DNA of 64,000 nt. Source: Arthrobacter sp. FB24 (GTDB lineage: Bacteria; Actinomycetota; Actinomycetes; Actinomycetales; Micrococcaceae). Position 1 is the stretch's first letter; every line of letters starts with the position of its first letter. The position numbers were made by a program, and so were the translations under genes. Positions 52,781 through 61,892 of the stretch are shown one piece after another. The notes under the pieces are model-generated. The model did not search any database. It had not been told where the DNA came from and saw only the letters and a list, made by a program, of their open reading frames with translations. The stretch is from assembly GCF_000196235.1 (NCBI RefSeq), contig NC_008541.1, positions 2,976,001-3,040,000 on the forward strand, read 5' to 3'.

Positions 52781-53029
52781 ATGGATTGGCGTAACCGCGC
52801 AGCGTGCCTCGACAAGGACCCGGAGCTTTTCTTCCCAGTAGGAAACACCGGGCCTGCTCTCCTCCAGATCGAGGAAGCGAAAAGTGTGTGCCGCCGCTGC
52901 CCTGTGGTGGACACCTGCCTCCAGTGGGCACTCGAATCGGGACAGGACGCCGGCGTCTGGGGCGGAATGAGCGAAGACGAGCGCCGGGCCCTCAAGCGCC
53001 GCGCTGCACGCGCCCGTCGGGCTTCCTGA
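52781..53029 (+). CDS. whiB1: WhiB-family Fe-S regulator, WhiB1 type
   Basis: An 82-residue iron-sulfur transcription factor. Four Cys ligands are visible: AACLD (about residue 9), then CRRCPVVDTC (about 37-46), the Wbl pattern C-x(n)-C-x2-C-x5-C. The motif GVWGGMSEDERRALKRR and a basic tail (RRAARARRAS) form the DNA-binding part. Length and sequence fit WhiB1, an essential NO-sensitive regulator in mycobacteria. Convergent with pdtaS, the order I recall for Mycobacterium Rv3219-Rv3220c. The ribosome site (GGAG) is rather distant, 12-13 nt from ATG. Its transcript ends at a 20-bp terminator. Confidence 0.93.
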   Translation: MDWRNRAACLDKDPELFFPVGNTGPALLQIEEAKSVCRRCPVVDTCLQWALESGQDAGVWGGMSEDERRALKRRAARARRAS

Positions 53030-53054
53030 CCACCGGGATTTCGGCCTCCGGGCC

Positions 53055-53100
53055 AAAAGGGAGGGGCCGCGGACTTCACAGTCCGCGGCCCCTCCCTTTT
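53055..53100. terminator. Bidirectional 20-bp terminator
   Basis: AAAAGGGAGGGGCCGCGGAC is perfectly complementary to the downstream arm ending CCTCCCTTTT, around a TTCACA loop. It separates the convergent whiB1 and pdtaS genes. Confidence 0.92.
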
Positions 53101-53112
53101 AAGGGTCTTGCC

Positions 53113-54582
53113 TCATCGATTCTGCAGGTTTAAGACAATCTGCACGGCAGTGCCCCCGCCCTCACGGGGTTTCCACTGGATGCTCCCGCCGAGCTCGCTC
53201 GTGACAAGGGTCCGGACGATCTGCAATCCCAGGCCTTCGACGTGCGGTGTCTCCGGCAGGCCGACTCCGTCATCGGCAACAGTAACTGTCAGGAACTCGT
53301 CTCCGTCATCACCCTCCGAGCGGTCGGCCAGCAGCCAGACAGTTCCGGTCCTTCCCTCCAAGCCATGTTCGACGGCGTTCGTCACCAGCTCGTTGATCAC
53401 CAGGGCAAGCGGGGTGGCGAAATCGCTGGGGAGCTCACCGAACAGCCCGGATCTTGCTGTCTTGACCTGCTGCGAGGGTGAAGCGACTTCAGCCGAAAGA
53501 CGGAACTGGCGGCCAATCAGCTCATCGAAGTCGACACTTTGCGTCAGCCCCTGGGAAAGCGTCTCGTGGACAAGGGCAATCGTTGCGACTCGTCGCATGG
53601 CCTGCTCGAGGCCCTGCTTGGCCTCATCACTGACCATCCGGCGCGACTGCATCCGCAACAGCGCCGCCACGGTCTGCAGGTTGTTTTTCACCCGGTGATG
53701 GATCTCGCGGATGGTGGCGTCCTTGGTGACGAGTTCCATTTCCCGGCGCCGAAGTTCAGAAACGTCACGGCAGAGCACCAGAGCCCCGAACCGCTGCTGC
53801 TCATCCCGCAACGGAATGGCCCGAAGCGACAGGCTGACTCCCCGGGATTCGATTTCGCTGCGCCACGGCATCCTGCCGGTCACGACGAGCGGCAGGGTTT
53901 CGTCCACCATGCGACGGTCCCGCAGCAATCCTGCTGTGACTTCTGCCAGGGACCTGCCTTCGAGGGATTCACCGTCACCAAGGCGCCGGAACGCCGAGAC
54001 CCCGTTAGGGCTGGCATATTGCACGATTCCGTCCGCGTCGAGCCGAATCAGGCCGTCGCCCACCCGCGGGGCGCCGCGGCGGGATCCGGTCGGCGAAGCA
54101 AAGTCGGGCCACAGGCCGAGGGTACCCATCCGCAGCAGGTCGTAAGCGCACTGCCGGTAGGTCAGTTCGAGCCTTGACGGCATCCGTGAACTGGACAAGT
54201 CCATGTGCGTGGTCACCACAGCGAGCGTCCGGCCGTTTCTGACCATGGGAACTGCTTCAACCCGGAGAGCCATGTCGCTGCTCCAGTTGGTCTCGCTGGA
54301 GCGCTCAATGGTCCGGCTGCTCCAGGCCTTGTCAACCAAGGGCTGCAGATCCGACCTGATCCCCTCCCCCACGAAGTCGGTGTGGAACACCGTATGCGTG
54401 GTGGAGGGGCGGACGTGGGCCAGAGCCACGTAACCAAACTCAGGATGCGGAAACCACAAGGCAAGGTCAGCGAATGCGAGGTCGGCGACCATCTGCCAGT
54501 CGCCCACCAGGAGGTGCAGCCACTCGGCATCCCCCGGCCCGAAATCAGCATGTTCCCTGATGGGGTCCGTAAAGATTGCCAC
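53113..54582 (-). CDS. pdtaS: Sensor histidine kinase, PdtaS type
   Basis: A 489-residue soluble kinase. The N-terminal GAF-like sensor domain (about 1-150) is followed by a PAS domain (about 165-280: GDGLIRLDADGIVQYASPNG) and a HisKA_2 dimerisation domain with the phospho-acceptor in REIHHRVKNNLQTVAALLR (about 290). The catalytic ATPase domain has LVINELVTNAVEHGL and VADDGVGLPE. No transmembrane helix is seen. PdtaS phosphorylates PdtaR, an RNA-binding ANTAR regulator that is not in this window. GTG start with GGAGG 4 nt upstream. Confidence 0.92.
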   Translation of the reverse strand: MAIFTDPIREHADFGPGDAEWLHLLVGDWQMVADLAFADLALWFPHPEFGYVALAHVRPSTTHTVFHTDFVGEGIRSDLQPLVDKAWSSRTIERSSETNWSSDMALRVEAVPMVRNGRTLAVVTTHMDLSSSRMPSRLELTYRQCAYDLLRMGTLGLWPDFASPTGSRRGAPRVGDGLIRLDADGIVQYASPNGVSAFRRLGDGESLEGRSLAEVTAGLLRDRRMVDETLPLVVTGRMPWRSEIESRGVSLSLRAIPLRDEQQRFGALVLCRDVSELRRREMELVTKDATIREIHHRVKNNLQTVAALLRMQSRRMVSDEAKQGLEQAMRRVATIALVHETLSQGLTQSVDFDELIGRQFRLSAEVASPSQQVKTARSGLFGELPSDFATPLALVINELVTNAVEHGLEGRTGTVWLLADRSEGDDGDEFLTVTVADDGVGLPETPHVEGLGLQIVRTLVTSELGGSIQWKPREGGGTAVQIVLNLQNR

Positions 54583-54616
54583 TACACCTCCAGTTTCGAC
54601 GCTTGGAACGGGGTCC

Positions 54617-57600
54617 CTAGCGTCGGACGATTGACCTCAAGAGCCTCAATGCTACCGACAGTGACGCCATATCGTCCGCTTCGAGTGAGTTGACCTCGTC
54701 AAACATGCTCCTGGCACGGTTGAGCTGCTCGGCATTCAGGCCTTCCCAGTCCAGTACCCGGTCCTCCGCGGGGGCTCCGGCCGACGTGGACTCAAGGACC
54801 GACGTCGTAATGTCCGAAATCGTGGAGTAAAGGTCGTCGCGCAAGGCGGCGCGGGCAAGTGCCTGCCAGCGGTCCCGCCTCGGAAGCTTGGTGATCCTTT
54901 CCAGGAGGGAGTCCACATGGAACCGGTCAAACACCGTGTAGTACACGTGCGCGATGCCCTCCACCGGCTCCGGACTGATGTGGGCAATCTTGGCGATGTC
55001 GAGCAGCACGAAGCTTTCGAACAGCTCGGCCCAGCGGTGGGCAAGATCCTCCGGAAGTTCCCAGCTTCGGGCCTTTTCCAGCCACGCGGCGACGCGGGCA
55101 CGGTCCTCACCACGCAGGTAATCGAGGAGACGGGCACGCATCGGATCCATCAGCGGCTTGAATTCGTCCACGATTTCCGAAATCGGCCGGGAACCGCTGC
55201 CCTGGCCCAGCACCCACCGGACCGCGCGGTCCAGAAGCCGCCGAATGTCCAAGTGGACGGTGCTCCAGTGCTCTGTCGGGAAGGAGGCCGGCAGTTCGTT
55301 GAGCTCCGCCACCATGACGTCCAGCTCGTAGATCTCGCGGAGCGCAACGAATGCTTTGGCTACGGCCGCTTCATTGGCGGACGTCTCCTCAATGGTGCGG
55401 AACGCAAACGTAATGCCACCGAGGTTGATCATGTCGTTGGCCACGACAGTGGCGATGATCTCCCGACGCAGCGGATGGGTATCGAGCTCGGCGTCGAACC
55501 TTTCCCGAAGCTGCTTGGGGAAGTACGCACGCAGGGTCTGCCTGAACCACGGATCGTCCGCGAGATCGCTCTCACGCAGTGCCGTTGCGAGTTCGATCTT
55601 CGCGTAAGCCGCGAGTACCGAAAGCTCGGGCGAGGTCAGCCCTTGCCCCTGTTCCAGGCGTTCCCGGAGCGTCGCCGTTGTCGGTAGGGCTTCAAGCTCT
55701 CGTTTGAGGTCAGCGGATTTCTCCAGCCAGTCCATGAGGCGCTCATAGCTGGGGCTCCACTCCGCAACACGGATGCGGTCGTTGAGAAGCAGGATGTTCT
55801 GGTCGATGTTATCTTCCAGGACGAGCCGCCCGACTTCATCCGTCATCGACGCCAGGAAGTCCGCCCTCTCCGCAGCGTCGAGCTTTCCGGCGGCAACCAT
55901 GCGGTCAACGAAGATCTTGATGTTCACCTCGTGGTCCGAGCAGTCGACGCCGGCCGAGTTGTCGATGGCGTCGGTGTTCAGGATGACTCCCTGAAGCGCT
56001 GCTTCAATACGTCCGCGCTGAGTCATGCCCAGGTTTCCGCCTTCTCCGACCACTTTGACGCGAAGGTCGCGGCCGTCGACGCGGATGGCGTCGTTCGCTT
56101 TGTCTCCCACCTCGGCATGCGTTTCGGTACTTGCCTTCACGTATGTTCCGATGCCGCCGTTGTACAGCAGGTCCGCGGGCGCCAGGAGAATGGCTCGTAG
56201 GAGTTCCGGCGGGCTCAGTTCGGTGGTGCCGTCCGGCAGTCCGAGGGCGACGCGCACCTGATCAGAGACCGGAATGGACTTTGCCTGCCGTCCGAAGACG
56301 CCGCCGCCTTCGCTGATGAGGGATTTGTCGTAATCGTCCCAGGAGGACCGGGGCAGGTCGAACAGCCTCTGCCGTTCTGCGTAGGACGTGGCCTCATCCG
56401 GATTCGGATCCAGGAAGATGTGGCGGTGGTCGAATGCCGCCAGCAGCCGGATGTGCTGCGAAAGCAGCATTCCATTGCCAAAGACGTCCCCGGACATATC
56501 GCCCACGCCCACCACTGTGAACGGCTCAGACTGTGTATCCAGGTCCAGTTCGCTGAAGTGGCGCTTGACCGATTCCCACGCGCCCCGCGCCGTGATCCCC
56601 ATGGCTTTGTGGTCGTAGCCCACGGAGCCGCCGGAGGCGAACGCATCGCCAAGCCAAAAGCCGTACTCGGCCGAGAGACCGTTAGCGATGTCCGAAAATG
56701 TTGCGGTTCCCTTGTCGGCAGCGACGACGAGGTAGTTGTCGTTGTCGTCATGGCGGACGACGTCGGCCGGCGGAACCACAGCTTCGCCCTCCGGAGTGGT
56801 GATCAGGTTGTCCGTAAGGTCCAGAAGCCCGCGGATGAACGTCTTGTAGCTTTCCACGCCCTCCGCCATCCACGCCGTCCGGTCGACGGCAGGGTCCGGG
56901 AGTTGCTTGGCGAAGAATCCGCCCTTGGCGCCGGTGGGAACGATGACGGCATTCTTGACGGTCTGTGCTTTAACAAGGCCAAGGATTTCGGTGCGGAAGT
57001 CCTCGCGCCGGTCGGACCAGCGCAGCCCGCCACGGGCCACCTTGCCGAAGCGCAGGTGCACGCCCTCCACCCTGGGCGAGTACACCCAGATTTCATACAT
57101 CGGGCGCGGGAAGGCCAGGCCGTCGATCGCGGCCGGATTGAGTTTGAAGCTTAGGTACGGCTTCTGCTGGTAGAAGTTCGTTCGGAGTGTGGCCTCGATG
57201 AGGTTCGCAAACGTCCGGAGAACACGGTCGGCGTCCAACGTGGCGACTTGTTCGATGGCGGCTGCCAGTTCCGCGCGGACGGTCGTCTGGCGCTGCGTCC
57301 GGACATCGTCCTCGACGGCGGGGTCAAAGCGCGCCGCGAACAGGGCGCTCAGGGAGCGGGTCACGTCCGGATTGGCCAGCAGCGTGTCGGCAATGAATCC
57401 AAACGAGTTCGTGTTGCCCATCTGGCGCATGTATTTCGCATAAGCGCGGAGGACCACGATCTGGCGCCAGTGCATGCCCTCGCGCAGGACCAGCCGGTCG
57501 AAACTGTCCGACTCGACATCACCGGAAACGGCGGCGCCGAAAGCGTCCGCCAACAACTGGCCGGTCGCGAGGGGGGCCACCCCGGCGGGGTATTTGAGGC

Positions 57601-59470
57601 CGAGGTCGTACAGGAAGAAATCCCGCTTGTCGGCCGTCTCGATCTCGAAAGGCCGTTCATCGAGCACTTCAAGACCAAGATTATGGAAGTACGGCAGAAT
57701 CTGGCTAAGGCTCTTCGGCTCAAGCATGTAGAGCTTGACCCGGGCGTCCTCTTCGAGCGTGGCTCCGGCCCCCTCCGGCAGGTACACGTGGACCCCGGGC
57801 CGTTCCTGCGTGCCCTTTTCAGCCAGCTCAGCAGCCGACCCGTACTTCTCGAACCGCGCGATGTCCGTAAGAGCGTCCTCAACCTCGTAGTCAACGCGGT
57901 AGCTGGCGGGGAAGGCCTCGGCCCAGGCCGAGGCAAGCCCTTTGTTGTCGTCATCGGTGGCGCTGGCACGCAGCACTTCGGTGATGCCTTCGCTCCACGA
58001 ACGCGCAGCCCGGACGAGCCTCTTCTCAAGCTCCTCAACATTGACGTCGCTGACGTCGGCATCCTTGGGCAACCGGATACGGAAAAACAACCGGGCCAAC
58101 GCGGACTCGGTCATCCTGGCTTCGTAGTCAATGGAGACTGCGTGGAAGGTCTCGCGGAGTTCCTGCTCAATGCGGAGGCGGACGTTGGTCGTGTAGCGGT
58201 CGCGGGGAAGATACACCAGTGCGGACATGAACCGGCCGTAGATATCAGGCCTCAGGAACAGCCGGGTGCGCCGCCGTTCCTGAAGCCGCTGGATCCCGGT
58301 TGCCGTCGCGGCAAGGTCCGAAATCTCGATCTGGAACAGCTCGTCGCGGGGGTAAGTTTCAAGAATGCCCAGCAAGTCCTTGCCGGAGTGCGAGTGCGGC
58401 GGGAACCCGGCACTGCGGAGGACAGCTTCTACCTTCTCGCGGACAATCGGAATGTTCCTGACGGAGCCAGCGTAGGCGCTGGTGGCGAAAAGGCCGATGA
58501 ACCGCTGCTCGCCGTTGACGTTTCCGGCGGCGTCAAAGCTCTTGACTCCGATGTAGTCCAGGTATGCCGGCCGGTGCACTGTGGACCGGGAATTGGCTTT
58601 GGTAATGACCAGGGCGCGCTTTTCGCGCGCCTTCTTGCGGCCCGCGACCGTGAGGTGCTGGACGTGGTGTCCGTCGGCGCCGCTGCGCAGCAGCCCGAGG
58701 CCGCTCTCCTCCCGCAGTTCCAGCACGTCCTCGCCGGACTCGGTGACGAGGTCGTATTCGCGGTACCCAAGGAAGGTGAAGTTGCCGTCGTCCAGCCACC
58801 GAAGGAGGTCCTGGGCCTGGCGCAATTCCTCGATCTGCGAGGGGTTGGCTACGTTGTCCAGGTCCTGGGCGATCTGAAGCGCCTTGTTGCGCATCTTCGG
58901 CCAGTCTTCCACAGCGGCCCGGACATCCCCGAGGACGCGTTCGATGCCTTCGATGAGCCGCACATGCGCTTCCTCGCTGGCAAGTCCGATTTCGACAGCG
59001 ATCCACGACTCCATATGCGAGGCGTTATCCCCCTGGGCAATAAGGTGTGACAGGCTCGGCATGGCTGCAGTGTCGCCGCTGGAAATGCCGATGCTGGACG
59101 GGACCCTGTCCACTTTTGTGAGTCGAGCGGTTTCCCGGTTACGCGTCACAACAAAAAGCGGGTGGAGTACGAGATGGATGGCCGAGTTCTGGCGAACGAG
59201 CTCCGCGTTTACGGAGTCCACCAGGAACGGCATATCGTCCGTGACGATGTACACCACGCTGCAATCGGGTTCGTCCACAATCCGGACGTTGGCCGTGCCG
59301 GGGACGCGGACAGCAGCCACTTCTCGGTGGGTTTCGGCGCGGGCGGCGAGGACATCGGGTGAATACGCCCGGGAGTCCTCCTCCGCAAGGTGCTCGTAGT
59401 AGTCTCCGAAGTACCCCTCACGGGCTCCGAGCAAAACGGACTGATCCTCCACGCTGGACCCAGACGACAT
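54617..59470 (-). CDS. gdh: NAD-dependent glutamate dehydrogenase, large (180 kDa) type
   Basis: A 1617-residue enzyme of the GDH2 large class, which oxidatively deaminates glutamate to 2-oxoglutarate in the catabolic direction. The N-terminal half holds regulatory ACT-like regions (DCSVVYIVTDDMPFLVDSVN at about 70). The catalytic centre is around residue 800-870 (VARGGLRWSDRREDFRTE; PTGAKGGFFAKQLPDP). The NAD fold has VGVGDMSGDVFGNGML (about 985). I start at the ATG 9 nt after GGAGG; a TTG 6 nt upstream is also possible. It takes up about 4.9 kb as a single gene. Confidence 0.95.
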   Translation of the reverse strand: MSSGSSVEDQSVLLGAREGYFGDYYEHLAEEDSRAYSPDVLAARAETHREVAAVRVPGTANVRIVDEPDCSVVYIVTDDMPFLVDSVNAELVRQNSAIHLVLHPLFVVTRNRETARLTKVDRVPSSIGISSGDTAAMPSLSHLIAQGDNASHMESWIAVEIGLASEEAHVRLIEGIERVLGDVRAAVEDWPKMRNKALQIAQDLDNVANPSQIEELRQAQDLLRWLDDGNFTFLGYREYDLVTESGEDVLELREESGLGLLRSGADGHHVQHLTVAGRKKAREKRALVITKANSRSTVHRPAYLDYIGVKSFDAAGNVNGEQRFIGLFATSAYAGSVRNIPIVREKVEAVLRSAGFPPHSHSGKDLLGILETYPRDELFQIEISDLAATATGIQRLQERRRTRLFLRPDIYGRFMSALVYLPRDRYTTNVRLRIEQELRETFHAVSIDYEARMTESALARLFFRIRLPKDADVSDVNVEELEKRLVRAARSWSEGITEVLRASATDDDNKGLASAWAEAFPASYRVDYEVEDALTDIARFEKYGSAAELAEKGTQERPGVHVYLPEGAGATLEEDARVKLYMLEPKSLSQILPYFHNLGLEVLDERPFEIETADKRDFFLYDLGLKYPAGVAPLATGQLLADAFGAAVSGDVESDSFDRLVLREGMHWRQIVVLRAYAKYMRQMGNTNSFGFIADTLLANPDVTRSLSALFAARFDPAVEDDVRTQRQTTVRAELAAAIEQVATLDADRVLRTFANLIEATLRTNFYQQKPYLSFKLNPAAIDGLAFPRPMYEIWVYSPRVEGVHLRFGKVARGGLRWSDRREDFRTEILGLVKAQTVKNAVIVPTGAKGGFFAKQLPDPAVDRTAWMAEGVESYKTFIRGLLDLTDNLITTPEGEAVVPPADVVRHDDNDNYLVVAADKGTATFSDIANGLSAEYGFWLGDAFASGGSVGYDHKAMGITARGAWESVKRHFSELDLDTQSEPFTVVGVGDMSGDVFGNGMLLSQHIRLLAAFDHRHIFLDPNPDEATSYAERQRLFDLPRSSWDDYDKSLISEGGGVFGRQAKSIPVSDQVRVALGLPDGTTELSPPELLRAILLAPADLLYNGGIGTYVKASTETHAEVGDKANDAIRVDGRDLRVKVVGEGGNLGMTQRGRIEAALQGVILNTDAIDNSAGVDCSDHEVNIKIFVDRMVAAGKLDAAERADFLASMTDEVGRLVLEDNIDQNILLLNDRIRVAEWSPSYERLMDWLEKSADLKRELEALPTTATLRERLEQGQGLTSPELSVLAAYAKIELATALRESDLADDPWFRQTLRAYFPKQLRERFDAELDTHPLRREIIATVVANDMINLGGITFAFRTIEETSANEAAVAKAFVALREIYELDVMVAELNELPASFPTEHWSTVHLDIRRLLDRAVRWVLGQGSGSRPISEIVDEFKPLMDPMRARLLDYLRGEDRARVAAWLEKARSWELPEDLAHRWAELFESFVLLDIAKIAHISPEPVEGIAHVYYTVFDRFHVDSLLERITKLPRRDRWQALARAALRDDLYSTISDITTSVLESTSAGAPAEDRVLDWEGLNAEQLNRARSMFDEVNSLEADDMASLSVALRLLRSIVRR

Positions 59471-59527
59471 CGACAAACGCCTCCATCACAAGTTCATAGT
59501 TGCCTCTTTGCAACCCTTATGGCGAGC

Positions 59528-60838
59528 CTAACCCTTTAGAAGGCGCTTCGCTGTGGAAGAAAAGACAGAGGATCGGCGTTTTTGCTGGGCGGGTGCACAA
59601 ACGATTTCTGCGATCGCTTGCCGGAGTCCTGATTCGGGTGCGGCCTCGAGCAGAAGGTTGCCGGACAAGAGTGCCGTGTCGCAGGCGGCGATGTCTGATG
59701 GAAGGAAAGCGGAAATCCCTTCCGCCGGCCCGTACCTTTCCCACGCGTCCCGCAGCTGGCGCTCGGGGAAGCGTCCGGCGGCGGAAGCGCGGACTTTGTT
59801 CAGAAGCACCTGCGGCGACGCCTGGGGAACCGCAGCTTCAAGCTCAGAAAGGCCCCGGACCAGCCGCGGCACACCAATGGAGTCGGCTGACCCCACAGCG
59901 TAAACGGTGTCCGCGAGTTCAAGGCTCCGAAGCGTGGCGGCATTCCTGCGCGGGGCCATGGTGTCAAAACTGAGTTCCTCGTCTGCCTCGAGGCAGAATC
60001 CTGTGTCCACAACCGTATAGTCCGCTACTTCACGGGCTTTCTCGAAGACAACGCCAAGGGCGGATGCGCGCAACTCCGTCCAGCGATCCGCGCGTGTGAT
60101 CCCGGTCAGAACCTGCAGCGTACCCGTCTTCAGGGCGACTGGGGTTGCGACCTTCAGCAGGGCGTCGGCATCCAGTTGGCCCAGATCGGCCAACCGGCAG
60201 GCCTGCGCCAACCCCGCAGATTCGTCCAGCAGTCCCAGGACCCCCGCAACACTCGCTCCATAGCTGTCAGCGTCGACCAGGAGGACTGAGTTCCCCGCAG
60301 CGGCCAATTCGCCGGCCATGTTGGCTGCCACCAGCGTCCGGCCCGGTGACCCCGCCGGACCCCAGACGCTGATGATCCGGCCTGCACCGGACGGCTCTGC
60401 CTGGAAATCATCTCCCGCCCCCGGCAGGGTCCGGATGGCGGCACCAGGGTCAGCGAAACCGCGGTCATCCGCCTGAAACGAGCCGGGAGGGGCCCACTGG
60501 GCAACTGCGCCCGAGATCCTGCCTGCCAGTGCCGCCGAGTCCACGCCCGCCGGCGCAACCGTAACGCCGATCGCTGTCAGGCGAGCCGCCTCCGATGCGC
60601 TGTCGGTCAACGCAACGATCACGACGCCCACGGCAGTGAGCCGGTCAACAAGCGAAGCCGTCAGTTCGTCGCTTCCTTCGGCGACGACGGCCGCCCGTGC
60701 AAGTCCGCTCTGGCAGGCGGCCAGAAGCTCAGTCAGTTCCGAGCACCTCCTCACGACGGTGACCGGTCCATGAAGGCGCTCCAAGCCACCGACCAGGTCC
60801 TCGCGGGATTGCCCGACCGTGACTACCGGAATGCTCAT
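59528..60838 (-). CDS. TadZ/CpaE-like ParA-family protein
   Basis: A 436-residue protein with a receiver-like N-terminal domain (about 1-130) and a MinD/ParA-like domain (about 155-436: IISVWGPAGSPGRTLVAANMAG; VLLVDADSYGASVAGVLGLL; YTVVDTGFCLE). This is the layout of CpaE/TadZ, which place the Tad pilus machine. The P-loop is deviant: GPAGSPGRT in place of KGGxGKT, so both the signature Lys and the P-loop Lys are lost and ATP hydrolysis is doubtful. It overlaps the cpaB-like gene by four bases. The main tad operon lies about 40 kb away. Confidence 0.8.
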   Translation of the reverse strand: MSIPVVTVGQSREDLVGGLERLHGPVTVVRRCSELTELLAACQSGLARAAVVAEGSDELTASLVDRLTAVGVVIVALTDSASEAARLTAIGVTVAPAGVDSAALAGRISGAVAQWAPPGSFQADDRGFADPGAAIRTLPGAGDDFQAEPSGAGRIISVWGPAGSPGRTLVAANMAGELAAAGNSVLLVDADSYGASVAGVLGLLDESAGLAQACRLADLGQLDADALLKVATPVALKTGTLQVLTGITRADRWTELRASALGVVFEKAREVADYTVVDTGFCLEADEELSFDTMAPRRNAATLRSLELADTVYAVGSADSIGVPRLVRGLSELEAAVPQASPQVLLNKVRASAAGRFPERQLRDAWERYGPAEGISAFLPSDIAACDTALLSGNLLLEAAPESGLRQAIAEIVCAPAQQKRRSSVFSSTAKRLLKG

Positions 60839-61479
60839 GAGGTTCCACCGCCCGGGTTCCAGACGACCGATATCTTGGCCTTGTTCGCCTGCGCTCCCAA
60901 CAGCCTCGGCATCTGCTCGTCAGTGACGAGCACCATGACCACGGTAGACCGGGAAGACCCCAGCGCCGTCGAGCCGGGAGTGACCTCGGCGATCTCGGCG
61001 CCGGGAAGCAGTAGCTTCGGCTCGCTGAACCCGTTTCGCGCATCCGGAAGCGCCACCCAGGCGTCCACCCGCGAGCCGGCAGCCACTTGCTCCGGCAGGG
61101 CTTCGTCGATGGTGATTGCGACCGGCTTGCGGTTTAGTGCATCGGGCTTGCCGAGGCTGTCCCGCGGGACCAACTGGTCCGGGCCGATCCGCTGTACCGC
61201 AACCATGCCGTCGGGAAGCCCGGCTTCCGCAGTGACGTAGTGCCCTTCGACGTCACCGAGCCTGACTTTTACCCGGTTGACGTTCTCAGCCGTGAGTCTC
61301 TCCCCCACGGCGATCGGCCCTTTTGCCGCATAGACCTCGGTGGTCTGGTCGGCCGCGCCCACCAACGACACAACACCGGCCACGGACGCCAGAACCAGCA
61401 GGAGTCCGAGCAGGAGCCGGGGATCCTTCCAGGAAGGCTTCTTCAGCCTGACTGCCGTCGTCGTCGTGCTTGCGCTCAC
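60835..61479 (-). CDS. CpaB/RcpC-like SAF-domain protein
   Basis: A 214-residue protein with one N-terminal helix (LLLGLLLVLASVAGVVSLV). A SAF domain follows (about residues 50-125: VYAAKGPIAVGERLTAENVN ... VPRDSLG), then a C-terminal domain. CpaB/RcpC proteins belong to Flp/Tad pilus systems; in Gram-positives they act at the outer membrane face without a secretin. GTG start. Coupled to the TadZ-like gene. A TTATCCACA box lies 108 nt upstream in the same orientation as the one upstream of tadA. Confidence 0.82.
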   Translation of the reverse strand: MSASTTTTAVRLKKPSWKDPRLLLGLLLVLASVAGVVSLVGAADQTTEVYAAKGPIAVGERLTAENVNRVKVRLGDVEGHYVTAEAGLPDGMVAVQRIGPDQLVPRDSLGKPDALNRKPVAITIDEALPEQVAAGSRVDAWVALPDARNGFSEPKLLLPGAEIAEVTPGSTALGSSRSTVVMVLVTDEQMPRLLGAQANKAKISVVWNPGGGTS

Positions 61480-61587
61480 GTACTGCTCCCCCCATCGTTG
61501 CCGGCCGGGCTGGTTCGTGCGCCGGACTCCCTCATTGTTACGGCAAAACGGCCGGATCGAAAGTCATAAGGCCAAGCAACGCCAAAC

Positions 61588-61596
61588 TGTGGATAA
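61588..61596 (-). promoter_or_regulatory. TTATCCACA box upstream of the cpaB-like gene
   Basis: Perfect DnaA-box 9-mer on the minus strand. It extends to TTATCCACAG, with CTTGGCC 10 nt further downstream, as upstream of tadA (where the gap is 14-15 nt). It is also only 37 nt from the divergent bldC start, so either gene could be the target. Confidence 0.55.
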
Positions 61597-61633
61597 CCGC
61601 ATCATTCGGCACCAATAGTGGCAAAATGGTGGC

Positions 61634-61849
61634 ATGCCCCGATTCCTGACCCTCGCAGACGTAGCCGAACAGCTGCAGATCAACTCCCCGGCAGCCTATG
61701 CGCTCGTGCGAAGCGGCGAACTCAAGGCCATCCAGGTGGGCGGGCGCGGACAGTGGCGTGTCGAAGAAAAGATGCTGGAACAGTACATTGAAGAGCGCTA
61801 CGCCGAGGCGGACCGGATGATCCAGCAGGCCAAGTCCAAGTCCGTCTGA
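61634..61849 (+). CDS. bldC: BldC-type MerR-like DNA-binding protein
   Basis: A 71-residue helix-turn-helix protein: LTLADVAEQLQINSPAAYALV then RSGELKAIQVGGRGQWRVEE, the excisionase/MerR-like fold, and an acidic-basic C-terminal helix. Length and sequence match BldC, which in Streptomyces binds direct repeats as head-to-tail oligomers to time development. The LysM gene about 780 nt downstream has 10-bp direct repeats in its promoter region. The ATG has no clear Shine-Dalgarno; the bases before it contain two GTGGCA copies 11 nt apart. Confidence 0.85.
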   Translation: MPRFLTLADVAEQLQINSPAAYALVRSGELKAIQVGGRGQWRVEEKMLEQYIEERYAEADRMIQQAKSKSV

Positions 61850-61892
61850 GCCAGGAGCTGACGCGTAGGCATCCTACGGCCGCGGATGCATC

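Noticed and set aside
57248..59050. 600-codon + strand open frame opposite the glutamate dehydrogenase
   Set aside because: Antisense to a strongly supported gene; no domain, no ribosome binding site; shadow frame.
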